64,000 nt of DNA from Agelas oroides (taxonomy: Eukaryota > Porifera > Demospongiae > Agelasida > Agelasidae), in contig OX422184.1 in NCBI GenBank assembly GCA_949130485.1, positions 13,800,405 to 13,864,404 of the forward strand, written 5' to 3'. Below, in pieces: positions 1-9,743 of this stretch; position 1 is the stretch's first letter, and each line of letters begins with the position of its first letter. Both the position numbers and the translations under genes were made by a program. Under the pieces are notes generated by a model that worked only from the letters and a program-made list of their open reading frames with translations, searched no databases and was not told the DNA's origin.

Positions 1-496
1 ACTAACTTTGACCAAGGCACATTTGATATATTCATGCAACAACTGTGGGTATGGATCAGGCCCAAAACATTTGCTCAAGAGCATTGTAGGTTATGGTGTT
101 GTGGTCAAACAGACAACAGCATTCTTGTAGCTATCTTGAAGGTGGTGTAGCTAGTTCATTTGCTGCACAGTTCAGCCTCACCATCAGCCCATAGAAATCA
201 ACCCATGTCCTCAGAGATCGTGACAAATGTTTGTACTGCCTTCGCTCTCGTGAAAATTATGCAAGAGATACTCGTGCATGTTTGTGCTCACTCTGCCCTC
301 TTGAACCGTTCTTGGGACAGAACCCAAGTCTCAGGTAGATCTAACCTGTTGTCAATTAAAAAAGCACATTTTGTACATTATTACAATATTCACAGAGAGC
401 AACAGAACCTCTGCTCTTGCTTAGATACGATTCGGAGTGGTCGGTCCAAAACTCAGTCCAAATATCGGTCCATAGTCCAGTCCATGAGTCCAGTCC
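1..496. other. no gene seen
   Basis: Short open frames only, none with convincing composition or splice sites. The last 60 bases carry short repeats of the word GTCCAGTCC, which also form the duplicated target of the element that follows. Confidence 0.5.
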
Positions 497-1442
497 TAGC
501 CTCGTTCCCAGGCCGTTCCCGCCTCCAGTTTTTGATCGCTTGCAGTATAAAAACGGACTGCAAGGGGTCACTCTAAAAGTAGGAACAAGAAATGAGAAAT
601 GGGAAATGGGGAAATGAGGAAATGGGAAGAAGGTACATTGCATTTCACTCAGCAAACTGCCGATGTTTTGTTACTGCTGTGATGAGAAAGTCAATGTCCA
701 TCCATGCACTCACTGAGAGATCATCTTTGCCTGACAGTTGGCACCAAATGGGTATGCAATGGCATTGCATCACAGTCTGCAAGCTAGCTCTATGTATAAG
801 TTCTTCACTTTGGCAGCTTGTTAGCTTGTTTGTTGAATCTGCAAATTGTTATTGTTTGTTCCAACTTCATACAAGGAGTCATTTTGAGGCTTCTTCATGC
901 AGTTGCTTGCATTGTTATTGATTTTGTCTCACATACAGCACTATTATTTACGACAGCATGTACTATTCAAACGTAATGCATCTATAATGGTGTTCACAAA
1001 ATGCCTGTTTGCAGTCATTCATCACAGTGGATACACACACCGGCTCTGCAGAGAATATAATTACTGTCAGTGAATTATAGTTTGCATGCACTGAGTGGAG
1101 GAGGGAATGTACAACAGCATGACTGAGACAATTCTGTTTACTGTCTTAGATATTAGCCTATGCACACACTCCAGTTCTATTTCCATGCTACTGTTAGTGC
1201 TGATTTATTCTTCCTGCTTTTCTCACTGAGGACTCTATAGGCCTACCTCCTCTAGCTACTCTGCACAACATGTACACTCCACTGTCCTCATTTACACTGA
1301 CTCACCACTTGTGCGTTGCAGTTCCATTTCCCCATTTCCTCGTTTCCCATTTCTCATTTCCCATTTCCCGTTCCTACTTTTAGAGTGACCCGACTGCAAG
1401 CGATCAAAAACTGGAGGCGGGAACGGCCTGGGAACGAGGCTA
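497..1442. mobile_element. MITE with TAGCCTCG ends (MULE-like)
   Basis: The ends are TAGCCTCGTTCCCAGGCC and its reverse complement. The inverted repeat continues inward for roughly 120 bases (a GCGATCAAAAACTGGAGG block and an AAATGGGAAATGG-rich block). TCCAGTCC lies directly outside both ends (489-496 and 1443-1450), an 8-base target duplication. There is no transposase inside. Other copies in the window have 9-10 base duplications, which points to Mutator-like elements. The superfamily call is inferred from the duplication length alone. Confidence 0.8.
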
Positions 1443-1646
1443 TCCAGTCCAGAGTCCAGCCTTTTACAGTACAATGACACCGCCCACTGTCCCTATTGAC
1501 GCATGCGCACAACGGTATAAGTAGTCAGGGCACGTGTTTTGACAGTTTGGATCAACTGGAAAGAACGATGAGAGGAAAGGGATACTGCAGTCAACTTTGT
1601 TGGAAAAAAGGCAAGTGTGGAGATTAATTGTATGGGTGTCTGTATG

Positions 1647-2273
1647 TTAACCCTTTTAGCCCGACGCGCATGCGCAGAAATCGATCGCGTGGTTACGAGA
1701 GAAGCTAATAAAAAATGGCGATTTTGTGTAGTGTTGATTCATTGCGTTATATCTTTTAAAATAGCTGAGTTCAGGCAATGATAGTTAGGCTTAGCTTAGT
1801 TGAAAACAAACCTGCTTTACTCAGAATGTAGTCAGAAGACCTGCTAGTGAAGTCCGAAGAAGCTACAACGGTGGAAACGTAGGTACCCGCTGTGTACCTG
1901 AAAATGACCGATAATACACGGCAAAAGTTGGCAGAGATTTCCAGCGAAGGTACGTTTCAACCGTCGTTGACACGATTAGATAGTATATAGACGATAGAAC
2001 ATGTAGCGTGTGGATATAAGCTGTACTGTGGCCAACTACGATCGGCAGGCAAACTTCGAACGCGATTTTCAGGGGAAGTCCCTATAGGACACAGCAGCTA
2101 ATTATGCTTCGATTGACTTCCTGTTACACGTAATAACTAACTCCAAGTCCAAAAAGGCGCAGCGATCACGATAAATAGCGGAAGCGAAGTGCGGGCGCAT
2201 TTGGCCGCTATCGGGTGTAATGGTCAAGAAATTTCGCGGGCGCATTTGGCCGCTATCGGGTGTAATGGGTTAA
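1647..2273 (+). mobile_element. TTAA-flanked MITE, copy 1
   Basis: Bounded by TTAA on both sides (1647-1650, 2270-2273), with ends TTAACCCTTTTAGCCC and TGTAATGGGTTAA. A second copy of the same length lies in reverse orientation at 27,273-27,899. TTAA targets are the piggyBac hallmark, so this is probably a non-autonomous piggyBac-type element. A block of about 40 bases (GGGCGCATTTGGCCGCTATC and flanks) is repeated in tandem just inside the right end. No coding region is present. Confidence 0.8.
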
Positions 2274-3315
2274 ATGTGTAGAGGAAGTGATCAAAGTTCG
2301 GACACCAGGTATTATCTGACGGTACAACTGCTTTCTCACTGACAGCAGCACAGGTCTCGCATGCCCTTGAGGTTGCTCACGTTCAGCGTTAGCAACTGCG
2401 GTATCACGGTCCTTGAGAACCCTCGGGATCGCTTACACAAACCAAAGATGCGCGAAATTCGGACGCGTATTTTTGGACGGCTACTTCGATGTTCGACAAC
2501 TGTATACCTAATCCTGTTACTGCATCACAGCTAACTAACTGTGTGAACGAACAACTCGTCTACCTTTGCTCTTGCAATGCAGCAGTTCTTGCTCCGTTCC
2601 GTTCCAGCTCCCGCATCACCTGACCTTAACCACGTTCTCAATATTCGGACAGTCTGCTTTCAAGCCTACAAAGCACGACTGTCACTAGATAATCATCCAG
2701 CGTTTCTTCGCGAGTGAAACAGCCCAAACATAGGGTACTTGAGTTCAAGGAGTGCGTAAGGTGTAAAACACCACACATGTACTGCTGAGCCCTTGTTCAT
2801 CCCCTTACCCCCCACGCCTAACATTACACACCACCAGTAGCTAAAATACATCATTACGTATTTCATCTGGCAACTTAGCTATAGCTATATATAGCTGTGC
2901 TACAACTACCTGGTTAGCTAGCTCAAAATTAAGTTAGGATGTGACAATATTACATCACAATGAACTACAGATCAATAAACATCAATGAAAGTTCCATGTT
3001 CAGTTGGCAACAGGATGTGAGCACATCATGCCGAGTCACACAAGCTGCAGACAAATGTATAGTGAGGGCTTCTTGCTTTTGCGACAGCAACTCATGCACA
3101 AACACAGTGCCACCACCTGCAGCATCTTGAACACTGCACCATGTTTACTGCCCGTCGGTGTTCACACCTGCCCAATAGACACTCGGAATCTACACAGATA
3201 AAAACACGGTCAGTTACTCAGTTACAAGTCACACCTGGGCTCAAACTTGGTTAGTGGTACCCTTTTTGCAAGTCTCTCCAGCTGACAGTGAAGTGATAAT
3301 CAACAGTCCGATACA
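2274..3315. other. no gene seen
   Basis: Unique-looking sequence without a convincing open frame or repeat. Short frames near 3.0 kb have no support. Confidence 0.4.
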
Positions 3316-3384
<69 letters not shown>

Positions 3385-3533
3385 TGCACACACACACACA
3401 AATGCACGTGCATGCACGCACACACACACACACACACACAAATGCACACACACACACACACAAATGCACGCGCATGCACGCACACGCACGCACACACACA
3501 AATGCACGCGCATGCACGCACACGCACACACAC

Positions 3534-3587
<54 letters not shown>

Positions 3588-3592
3588 CACAC
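3316..3592. repeat. (CA)n microsatellite with AATGCACG interruptions
   Basis: Nearly pure CA dinucleotides on the plus strand, broken by recurring AAATGCACG(C/T)GCATGCACG blocks. Every open frame here is a His-Thr or Cys-Val dipeptide artefact of the repeat. It faces a (TG)n tract 70 bases downstream. Confidence 0.95.
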
Positions 3593-3659
3593 CTTTCTCT
3601 GGGTCACCCTGAGAAGTTCCGTATCTGGACTTGGAGGGGTTGGCGTGCATGCGCGTGCA

Positions 3660-3660
<1 letters not shown>

Positions 3661-3757
<97 letters not shown>
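3661..3757. repeat. (TG)n microsatellite
   Basis: About 48 uninterrupted TG units. It is the complement of the CA tract at 3316-3592, so the two can pair across a 70-base spacer that contains GCATGCGCGTGCATTTG. Confidence 0.95.
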
Positions 3758-3758
<1 letters not shown>

Positions 3759-3761
3759 TGT

Positions 3762-4122
3762 ATCACTCCACTCCCACAGCTGGAGGGGTCGCCACGGCTG
3801 GAGGGATCGGCTGCCTTGCCAGAGGACTTGTTCCTCCCTTCCCCTCTCACTCCACTCCCACGGCTGGAGGGGTCGTCACAGCTGGACAGATCACCACGAC
3901 TGGAGGGGTCAGCAGCCTTGCCAGAGGACTTGTTCCTCCCTTCCCCTCTCATTCCACTTCCACGGCTGGAGAGATCGGCTGTCTCACTGGCAGACGTAGC
4001 ACTGTCTGCTCCTCTGACTCTATCCTTATGGCTAGAGGGATTGCCAGAAGACTTAGCTTTTGCTGCCCCTCCCACTTTCCCTCCCCTGGCTGCTGATTTC
4101 TGTCTCTGTACCTGTTTTTCTC
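3762..4122 (-). CDS. probable exon of a Lys/Ser-rich charged protein
   Basis: On the minus strand an acceptor (CTACAG) precedes an open exon that starts [15 protein letters not shown] and continues through repeats of the type [11 protein letters not shown] and [11 protein letters not shown]. The repeats are a degenerate minisatellite at DNA level. The exon runs towards the TG tract and no clear donor was found. It joins in phase with the exon at 4323-4404, giving a basic, low-complexity, probably disordered protein. No known domain is recognised. An alternative is a non-coding minisatellite that happens to be open. Confidence 0.35.
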
Positions 4123-4322
4123 CTGTAGTGGAAGATAAAACGTGCCAGCACAGCACTGATTCACACAAGAGCCCTCAATATCCAGGTTTCTACCGTATGC
4201 ATGAACAATCAACGAACCACATCTCCCTTATGCATGCACACCAACAGAAGAACTGATTGTCTTGGTAATCTTTGGGACAAGGCTACAAGAACGACATGCA
4301 ACAACAACAAATACCATCTTAC

Positions 4323-4404
4323 GTTTTTCCTGATGTTTCCTTTCCCTCTCTCTTCTGTGTTCCTCTTTCAGTTTTTGTTCCTCCATCTTCTTTCTCTTTC
4401 TCTT
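4323..4404 (-). CDS. probable charged coiled-coil exon
   Basis: Bounded on the minus strand by CTTTAG acceptor and C|GTAAGA donor, 82 bases, ending one base into a codon. It encodes MEEQKLKEEHRRERERKHQ and flanking lysines, typical of a charged helix. The one-base overhang fits the two-base start of the exon at 3762-4122, so the two make one continuous reading frame (R-EKQVQRQ). Upstream exons were not identified, although another frame is also open up to about 4640. Identity unknown. Confidence 0.35.
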
Positions 4405-4933
4405 CTAAAGCTCGCAAGTTTTCCAAACTAGTAAGTACTCGTGCTGATGATTTCGGCTGCATTACAGGTGGCTTCAGCTGAGGCTCTGGATGTGACAAAA
4501 CTTTCGACAGAGCTGTTGTTCGTTGCAGGAACTTTGTAGCACCCTCTTCCTTGCAAGAACTTTTCTCATCCCCTTCCGTGCTGTGGGAGTCATTCTCACC
4601 CTCTTCCTTCTCTTCTTGGAAGCTAAGTCTCGCAGGGGATAGCGGTGGGGTGGGAGAAAGAAATGATCATGAGTGACTTTAGTTTATATTCCATGTGCAT
4701 CAGCTGTCAACTGTAATGCATCTTTTGTTACACAGGATGCTGAGTGGAGTGTCTGTACATGTTCTCCCTCACTCTCTCTCACTCTACCCAATGGAAAATG
4801 ATGACTAACTCATAGGGATAGTGAATGTTTCATCCAAATTCAGTGCGGAGCGTGTACAGCATAACGGTGAGCATACTGTTAGTACAGCTGAGACTAGAGG
4901 AGATACAACAGCCTCACATTATCCTACAACGTA

Positions 4934-5537
4934 CAGTAGCGGTCAAAAGAAAGTTTACGTTCCGTTTTCGTTCCACGGTCGTTCTACGGTATGAAATGTC
5001 CTGTTCTGTTTTTACGGATTCTTCCGTTCTTACGTAAGAACGATTGCTGATTCAGTAATTACTGGCTTTGAACGCAACAAATGATTTTCGACACAGCATA
5101 TCTTCGCACGCAAGCAAGCTATCGACACGGAATAAAGACTAGCCTATAGCTAAGACCTGTAGATAAAACATATCCAAGAATCAAGAAATACCTTTCAGAA
5201 ATACGTTAGTTCCAATCGCTATAAGTCTGTTGGGCGGGGCTTGGTGACGATCGATCGATTGCCAACTGTATCTCTGGTTCTCAAGTAGCTATCGACATGG
5301 GACAAGGACCATCAGGAAGAGAGACTGTAGGCCTAAACCATATCACAAGATGAACAGTGTTTGACATGCGATGCAGCTGTTATAAACGTGTAAATGTTTC
5401 GCCTGTCCGGAAACCGTAGAAACGATGCGTACCACGCTTCTGTAGTAAAAATTTCACACCGTTTTTTGAAGACGGTTCACACAGTAGAACGACCGTAGAA
5501 CGAAGACGGAACGTAAACTTTATTTTGACTGCTACTG
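4934..5537. mobile_element. Tc1/mariner-type MITE
   Basis: The ends CAGTAGCGGTCAAAAGAAAG and its imperfect complement form inverted repeats of about 60 bases, and TA flanks each side (4932-4933, 5538-5539). No transposase. The first nine bases, CAGTAGCGG, match the terminal repeats of the much larger Tc1-type unit at 5963-12,639, so both may be moved by the same enzyme. Bases just outside can be read as one open frame across the empty site, so it may sit in an exon, but that is weak. Confidence 0.85.
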
Positions 5538-5753
5538 TACCTTTCCCTTCAATACAAACTGCCATAGAAAGCTGTTTGAGCATATTTGAAGTGGGCTATC
5601 GTTATGATACTCTGAAGAAGGAAGGTGCATTGACCAACAAGTTGATTGACTGCCTTGGTGGGTGTATCTGTACTCTGCATGATTTGTATCCAACTTTGAA
5701 CTTGTCACGAGATCAACACCAGTGCAGCTGTCAAATTGGAGTATTATAAAGTA

Positions 5754-5960
5754 CCATATAGTGGGAAACTTTCGAGGGAGAAAACTTTCACGAATTTCGA
5801 GGTTTTGCAGCTATTCCTGAAAGTTTTCTCCTCGAAATTGAAGGGCCTGGCATCTTTTGGCAGCGACACCAGCGAGCAATCCGTGAAAGTTTTCTCTGTG
5901 AAAATCTTATTTCCGCCGAATCGCGAAATTTTTCTCCCTCGAAAGTTTCTCGTTATACGG
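5754..5960. mobile_element. short TA-flanked MITE
   Basis: Ends are CCATATAGTGGGAAACTTTC and GAAAGTTTCTCGTTATACGG, inverted repeats of about 30 bases containing CTTTCGAGGGAGAAAA. TA flanks both sides (5752-5753, 5961-5962). The right-hand TA is also the left target base pair of the Tc1-type unit that starts at 5963, so the two elements abut. Confidence 0.8.
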
Positions 5961-6033
5961 TACAGTAGCGGCCAATATAAAGTTCCCGTAACGTGACCGT
6001 ACTACGCTTACGTTACGCTGTGAGCGCAGCCCA

Positions 6034-6508
6034 CACTGCAAAAACAAATTGGTTGTTTTAACCACTGAGTGGTTACCCTGGTTGCAGACCGAACTGAAGA
6101 GACAGTGGTTATGTTTGCTAATTGCATAAGACAACCATAGAGGAAGCTTCCCAGACTATCTTACAACCAGGATCTTGCAGTTAGAAACCACTGAACATCT
6201 GTGAAAGGGTCACACCTGCTTGTGTCAAAGAGCATCCAATAACCAACGCATGATCTTGCAGATATAGTAACCACTGAACATCTGTGAGAAAGTCACCACA
6301 AAAGCATCATATATTTGAAGTGTAGTTGTAGTGACTCTCTCACAGATGTTCTGAGGGTTGTCAGTTGTAAGGTATGGTTTGGGTTCAGATTGCTTATGCA
6401 ATTAGCCTCTAATACCAAAATAACCGTCTCGTAACCACTGTCTCCTCAGCTTGTCTGCAACCAGGGTAACCACTCAGTGGTTAAAACAACCAATCATTTT
6501 TTGCAGTG
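6034..6508. mobile_element. MITE with CACTGCAAAAA ends
   Basis: Terminal inverted repeats of about 55 bases starting CACTGCAAAAA and holding AACCACTGAGTGGTTACC, itself palindromic. CA flanks both ends. The internal word CCACTGAACATCTGTGA occurs twice directly and once inverted. It is nested in the left subterminal region of the Tc1-type unit, between GAGCGCAGCCCA and CATTACGGGCTG. Confidence 0.8.
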
Positions 6509-6745
6509 CACATTACGGGCTGATAACGCTATGATTACGTCAGCTACGTAGCGTAAAATCGAAACGTACTACGGGAAAATTACGCTTTTCTTGCGTATTT
6601 ACGGTACGCGCGCGCTTTATGCGGCCTTAGCATGCACGAGGTACGAGAGATCCATAGCTGTCAACAAAGCTACAAAAGCGAGCATAACAGATGATACTGC
6701 CATAATCGTCAATCGTACAAACTGTTTCGGTTTACAGAGTGGAAA

Positions 6746-9305
6746 ATGATGATGGCTACCAGAACGTTTCGGCAGTCGCTGAAGGAGCTGCAGGAGAGCA
6801 CTCGTAAGTCATCATAATTTCGGCTACCTGTACAATCTATGTTATTGTGTACTGAGCAACTCAGTGGGCTGGCTCCAATACTAGTAGCATGCATGCCAAA
6901 CAATCGGCCTACGTTGTCCGTTGGCATAGTTGGTTTCTAGCTAGTAGCTTCATTGCAGACTTAGAGGCGGAGCTTAGGCACAAGGCTTCTTGCTAATTAA
7001 TCATGTGCACTCCTTCTAGGCTTGTTTTATCTCGTGTACTGGCCAGAAGAGCAGGCTGTATCAGTTGTGGGATCGAGTGCAATTGTCTCTCCGGCTGCTG
7101 TTACGACAGGGTGTAATGCCCAAGTGCGTGTTGGGCGAGCGAACTGTTGGGGCATAATCTCAGCAATTGGTAAGTTTGACTGAGAGTGGAAGAGTTCATC
7201 TGGCAAAAGCAAGGGTTGGTTGAAATTGCTAAGTTCCCTCTGAATCAGCTTCATCTCTCTGCTTTCTTAAAGGCACGAAAGAGGAGATGAACAGGCATGA
7301 AAACCAATTCTTGGCTGGGAGTTACTCACCAGTTGGTTGTGCTCCAACTGAACCACCAGCAGAGATCAAGAAGGCTGGTAATAAAAGAAAAAAACCTAGT
7401 AATACCCCCAGAACCGAGCCACCAAAAAAGAAAGCAAGAAAAGGGGACAACAAGGAGAACAGCAAAATGTGGCCAGAAGAAAAAACAGACACAGAAATCC
7501 AAAGGCAGGTTCAATTTATGATTAAACATTTTTCTCCAATAGCCAGAGAATGTGCTTCAATTTTTACACAACTAATACTTCTTTCTTTCCTTTAGACAAA
7601 TAGCGTGGTTCAGTACTACATGTTTCAAACCGGAGCCACGTATATACCAGCATCTACGAACATGCCAGCTTCCAAGCCAGCAACAGCATCTACCAACGTG
7701 CCAGCTTCGGACACGCCAGCTTCCCAGCCAACAACTGCATCTACCAACGTGCCAGTTTTGAACACGCCAGCTTCCCAGCCAGCAACAGCATCTACCAACG
7801 TGCCAGTTTTGAACACGCCAGCTTCCAAGCCAACAACTGCATCTACCAACGTGCCAGTTTTGAACACGCCAGCTTCCAAGCCAGCAACAGCATCTACCAA
7901 CGTGCCAGTTTCGAACACGCCAGCTTCCAAGCCAGCAACAGCATCTACCAACGTGCCAGTTTCGAACACGCCAGCTTCCAAGCCAGCAACAGCATCTACC
8001 AACGTGCCAGTTTCGAACACGCCAGCTTCCCAGCCAACAACTGCATCTACCAACGTGCCAGTTTTGAACACGCCAGCTTCCAAGCCAGCAACAGCATCTA
8101 CCAACGTGCCAGTTTTGAACACGCCAGCTTCCAAGCCAACAACTGCATCTACCAACGTGCCAGTTTTGAACACGCCAGCTTCCAAGCCAGCAACAGCATC
8201 TACCAACGTGCCAGTTTTGAACACGCCAGCTTCCAAGCCAACAACTGCATCTACCAACGTGCCAGTTTTGAACATGCCAGCTTCCAAGCCAGCAACTGCA
8301 TCTACCAACGTGCCAGTTTTGAACACGCCAGCTTCCAAGCCAGCAACAGCATCTACCAACGTGCCAGTTTCGAACACGCCAGCTTCCAAGCCAGCAACAG
8401 CATCTACCAACGTGCCAGTTTCGACTACACTGAACTACTTCACAGATGATTCCTGTGATGTTGAAATCGTTTCAGACTTTACTCATGCGGATGGCAATTA
8501 CAGTACAGGTCACAGGTAAGGTAACACGCGCGAGCGTGTGACTCGCGAGTTCGTAGGCGCGCACACGCGAGTACTCGCTCCACCCGCGCGAGTCTCCGCC
8601 CTCGCACTCGCCCCGCGTGAGTGCACGTGTGCGGACTGAACAAGGAGGAAAGCGAGTAACGACGACGAAAGAGAGCTAGAGGCCGGTTGAAGAGAGCAGG
8701 GAGAAAACAAGACGAACAGTAAGAGCGGAAGGCGCGAGACTGGCTAGCGAAGACGAAGACTAGCACCTGAAATAGCGAGTCAGGAGAGCAAAGACGTAGA
8801 GTAAACAGCGGGAGGAGCGAGACTGGCTAGCGAAGACGAAGACTAACAGCGGAAACAGCAAGTTAGGAGAGCGAAGACGTAGAGTGAGCGACGAGAGGAG
8901 CAAACCGAAGAGCGAAGGCGAAGGGTAAACAGCTGGGGAGGGCGAGACCGAAGGGCGAAGACGAAGAGTAACAGCAGGAGGAACAAGACAGGACGGATAG
9001 AGCGGCATGGCAACACTGAAAAACTGTCTTGCATGTTCATGCTTTCCCGTAGTAGTGTTTGTCCCCCAGTATTTCTTTGTACAATATATTATTTTGCTGT
9101 TGCACCAACACCCGCGAGTCGCACCACACGCGAGTCTACTGCGAGTACCCGCCACATCACACGCGTGTTGATTACTCGTCACACGTGGGTAAATCCCTCG
9201 CTACACGTGCGGATTTGTTACCTTACCTGTGACCTGTACTGTATGGTGGCCTTAGCAACTCTGACATGGACATCAGCAGTGATTCAAGCAAAATTTCTGA
9301 TTCAG
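6746..9305 (+). CDS. four-exon gene of unknown function with 17-residue repeats
   Basis: Exons 6746-6803, 7020-7169, 7273-7508 and 7596-9305 (the last one interrupted by a MITE at 8501-9241) join in phase at GT-AG sites. The product starts MMMATRTFRQSLKELQEST. It then has a conserved-looking segment (LVYWPEEQAVSVVGSS, VGRANCWGIISAIG) that recalls the N-terminal part of BEN-domain and chromatin proteins. A lysine-rich stretch with PPKKKARK suggests nuclear entry. Exon 4 holds about fifteen tandem 17-residue repeats (PASKPATASTNVPVLNT) and an acidic tail (DMDISSDSSKISDS) followed by a GTCAGT donor. No BEN domain or 3' end was found before 9.74 kb, so the gene looks cut off. The family resemblance is a guess; the exon structure is the firm part. 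Confidence 0.55.
7650..8424 (+). repeat. 51-base coding minisatellite, about 15 units
   Basis: Units start at about 51-base spacing with the word CCAGCTTCCAAGCCAGCAAC. Substitutions fall into a few states (PATAS or PTTAS; VLNT or VSNT; SK or SQ) that recur in blocks. The unit length is a multiple of three and the frame stays open throughout. Confidence 0.95.
8501..9241. mobile_element. TA-flanked MITE inside exon 4
   Basis: Perfect 26-base inverted repeats start CAGTACAGGTCACAGGTAAG. TA flanks both sides (8499-8500, 9242-9243). The interior is a purine-rich array with recurring GCGAAGACGAAGA and GCGAGACTGGCTAGCGAAGA words of about 75-100 base spacing. Dropping the element with one TA leaves the host codons in frame (DGNY then GGLSNSDMDISS). 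Its left end also creates a GTAAGG donor-like site. Confidence 0.85.
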
Positions 9306-9427
9306 GTCAGTCTTAAATGTATGTCTTAAATGTATGTTCATATATATGTGTCTGCATCTGTGGGTGGAAGGTTTATACTTGTACATTTTGGTGATTTAAC
9401 GCTCTAAATTATTACCTACAGACCTGT

Positions 9428-9640
9428 CACATAAAAAATGGACCCACCAAAAATGGACCCCCCAGAACTAATTTTGCTGAAAAATTTGGACCCCCGGAAC
9501 TGATTTTTCAGACACAAGGTTGAAATATATGGTCCCCCTGTGAAAAGATTGGACCCCGTGGAACATATTTTTCAAAGGACAATTGAAAAATATGGACCCC
9601 ATGGAACGTATTTTTCAAAGGGCAGTTGAAAAATAAGGCC
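9428..9640. repeat. degenerate GGACCCC repeats
   Basis: Words such as AAAATGGACCC, GGAACTGATTTTTCAGA and GGAACGTATTTTTCAAAGG recur at about 40-60 base spacing, five to six times. No coding potential. It fills most of the gap between the two convergent genes. Confidence 0.7.
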
Positions 9641-9743
9641 CACATCTTTAAGAGGACAATTGAAACCCCTTTGAAACTTTGTGACTAAAGTAAAAGCAAA
9701 CAGTATGAACAGGTTTAAATGCCTATAAATGCTATAAATATAT

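Noticed and set aside
3241-3650. Open frames of 100-300 codons across the CA/TG tracts
   Set aside because: They translate dinucleotide repeats into His-Thr or Cys-Val polymers in every frame; no protein evidence.
7625-8410. 261-codon minus-strand frame (DAVAGLEAGVF repeats)
   Set aside because: It is the antisense of the 51-base minisatellite; the plus strand has splice sites and a continuous gene model.
8479-9182. Minus-strand Arg/Leu/Ser-rich frames
   Set aside because: They read the purine-rich interior of the MITE at 8501-9241 and cross its terminal repeat.
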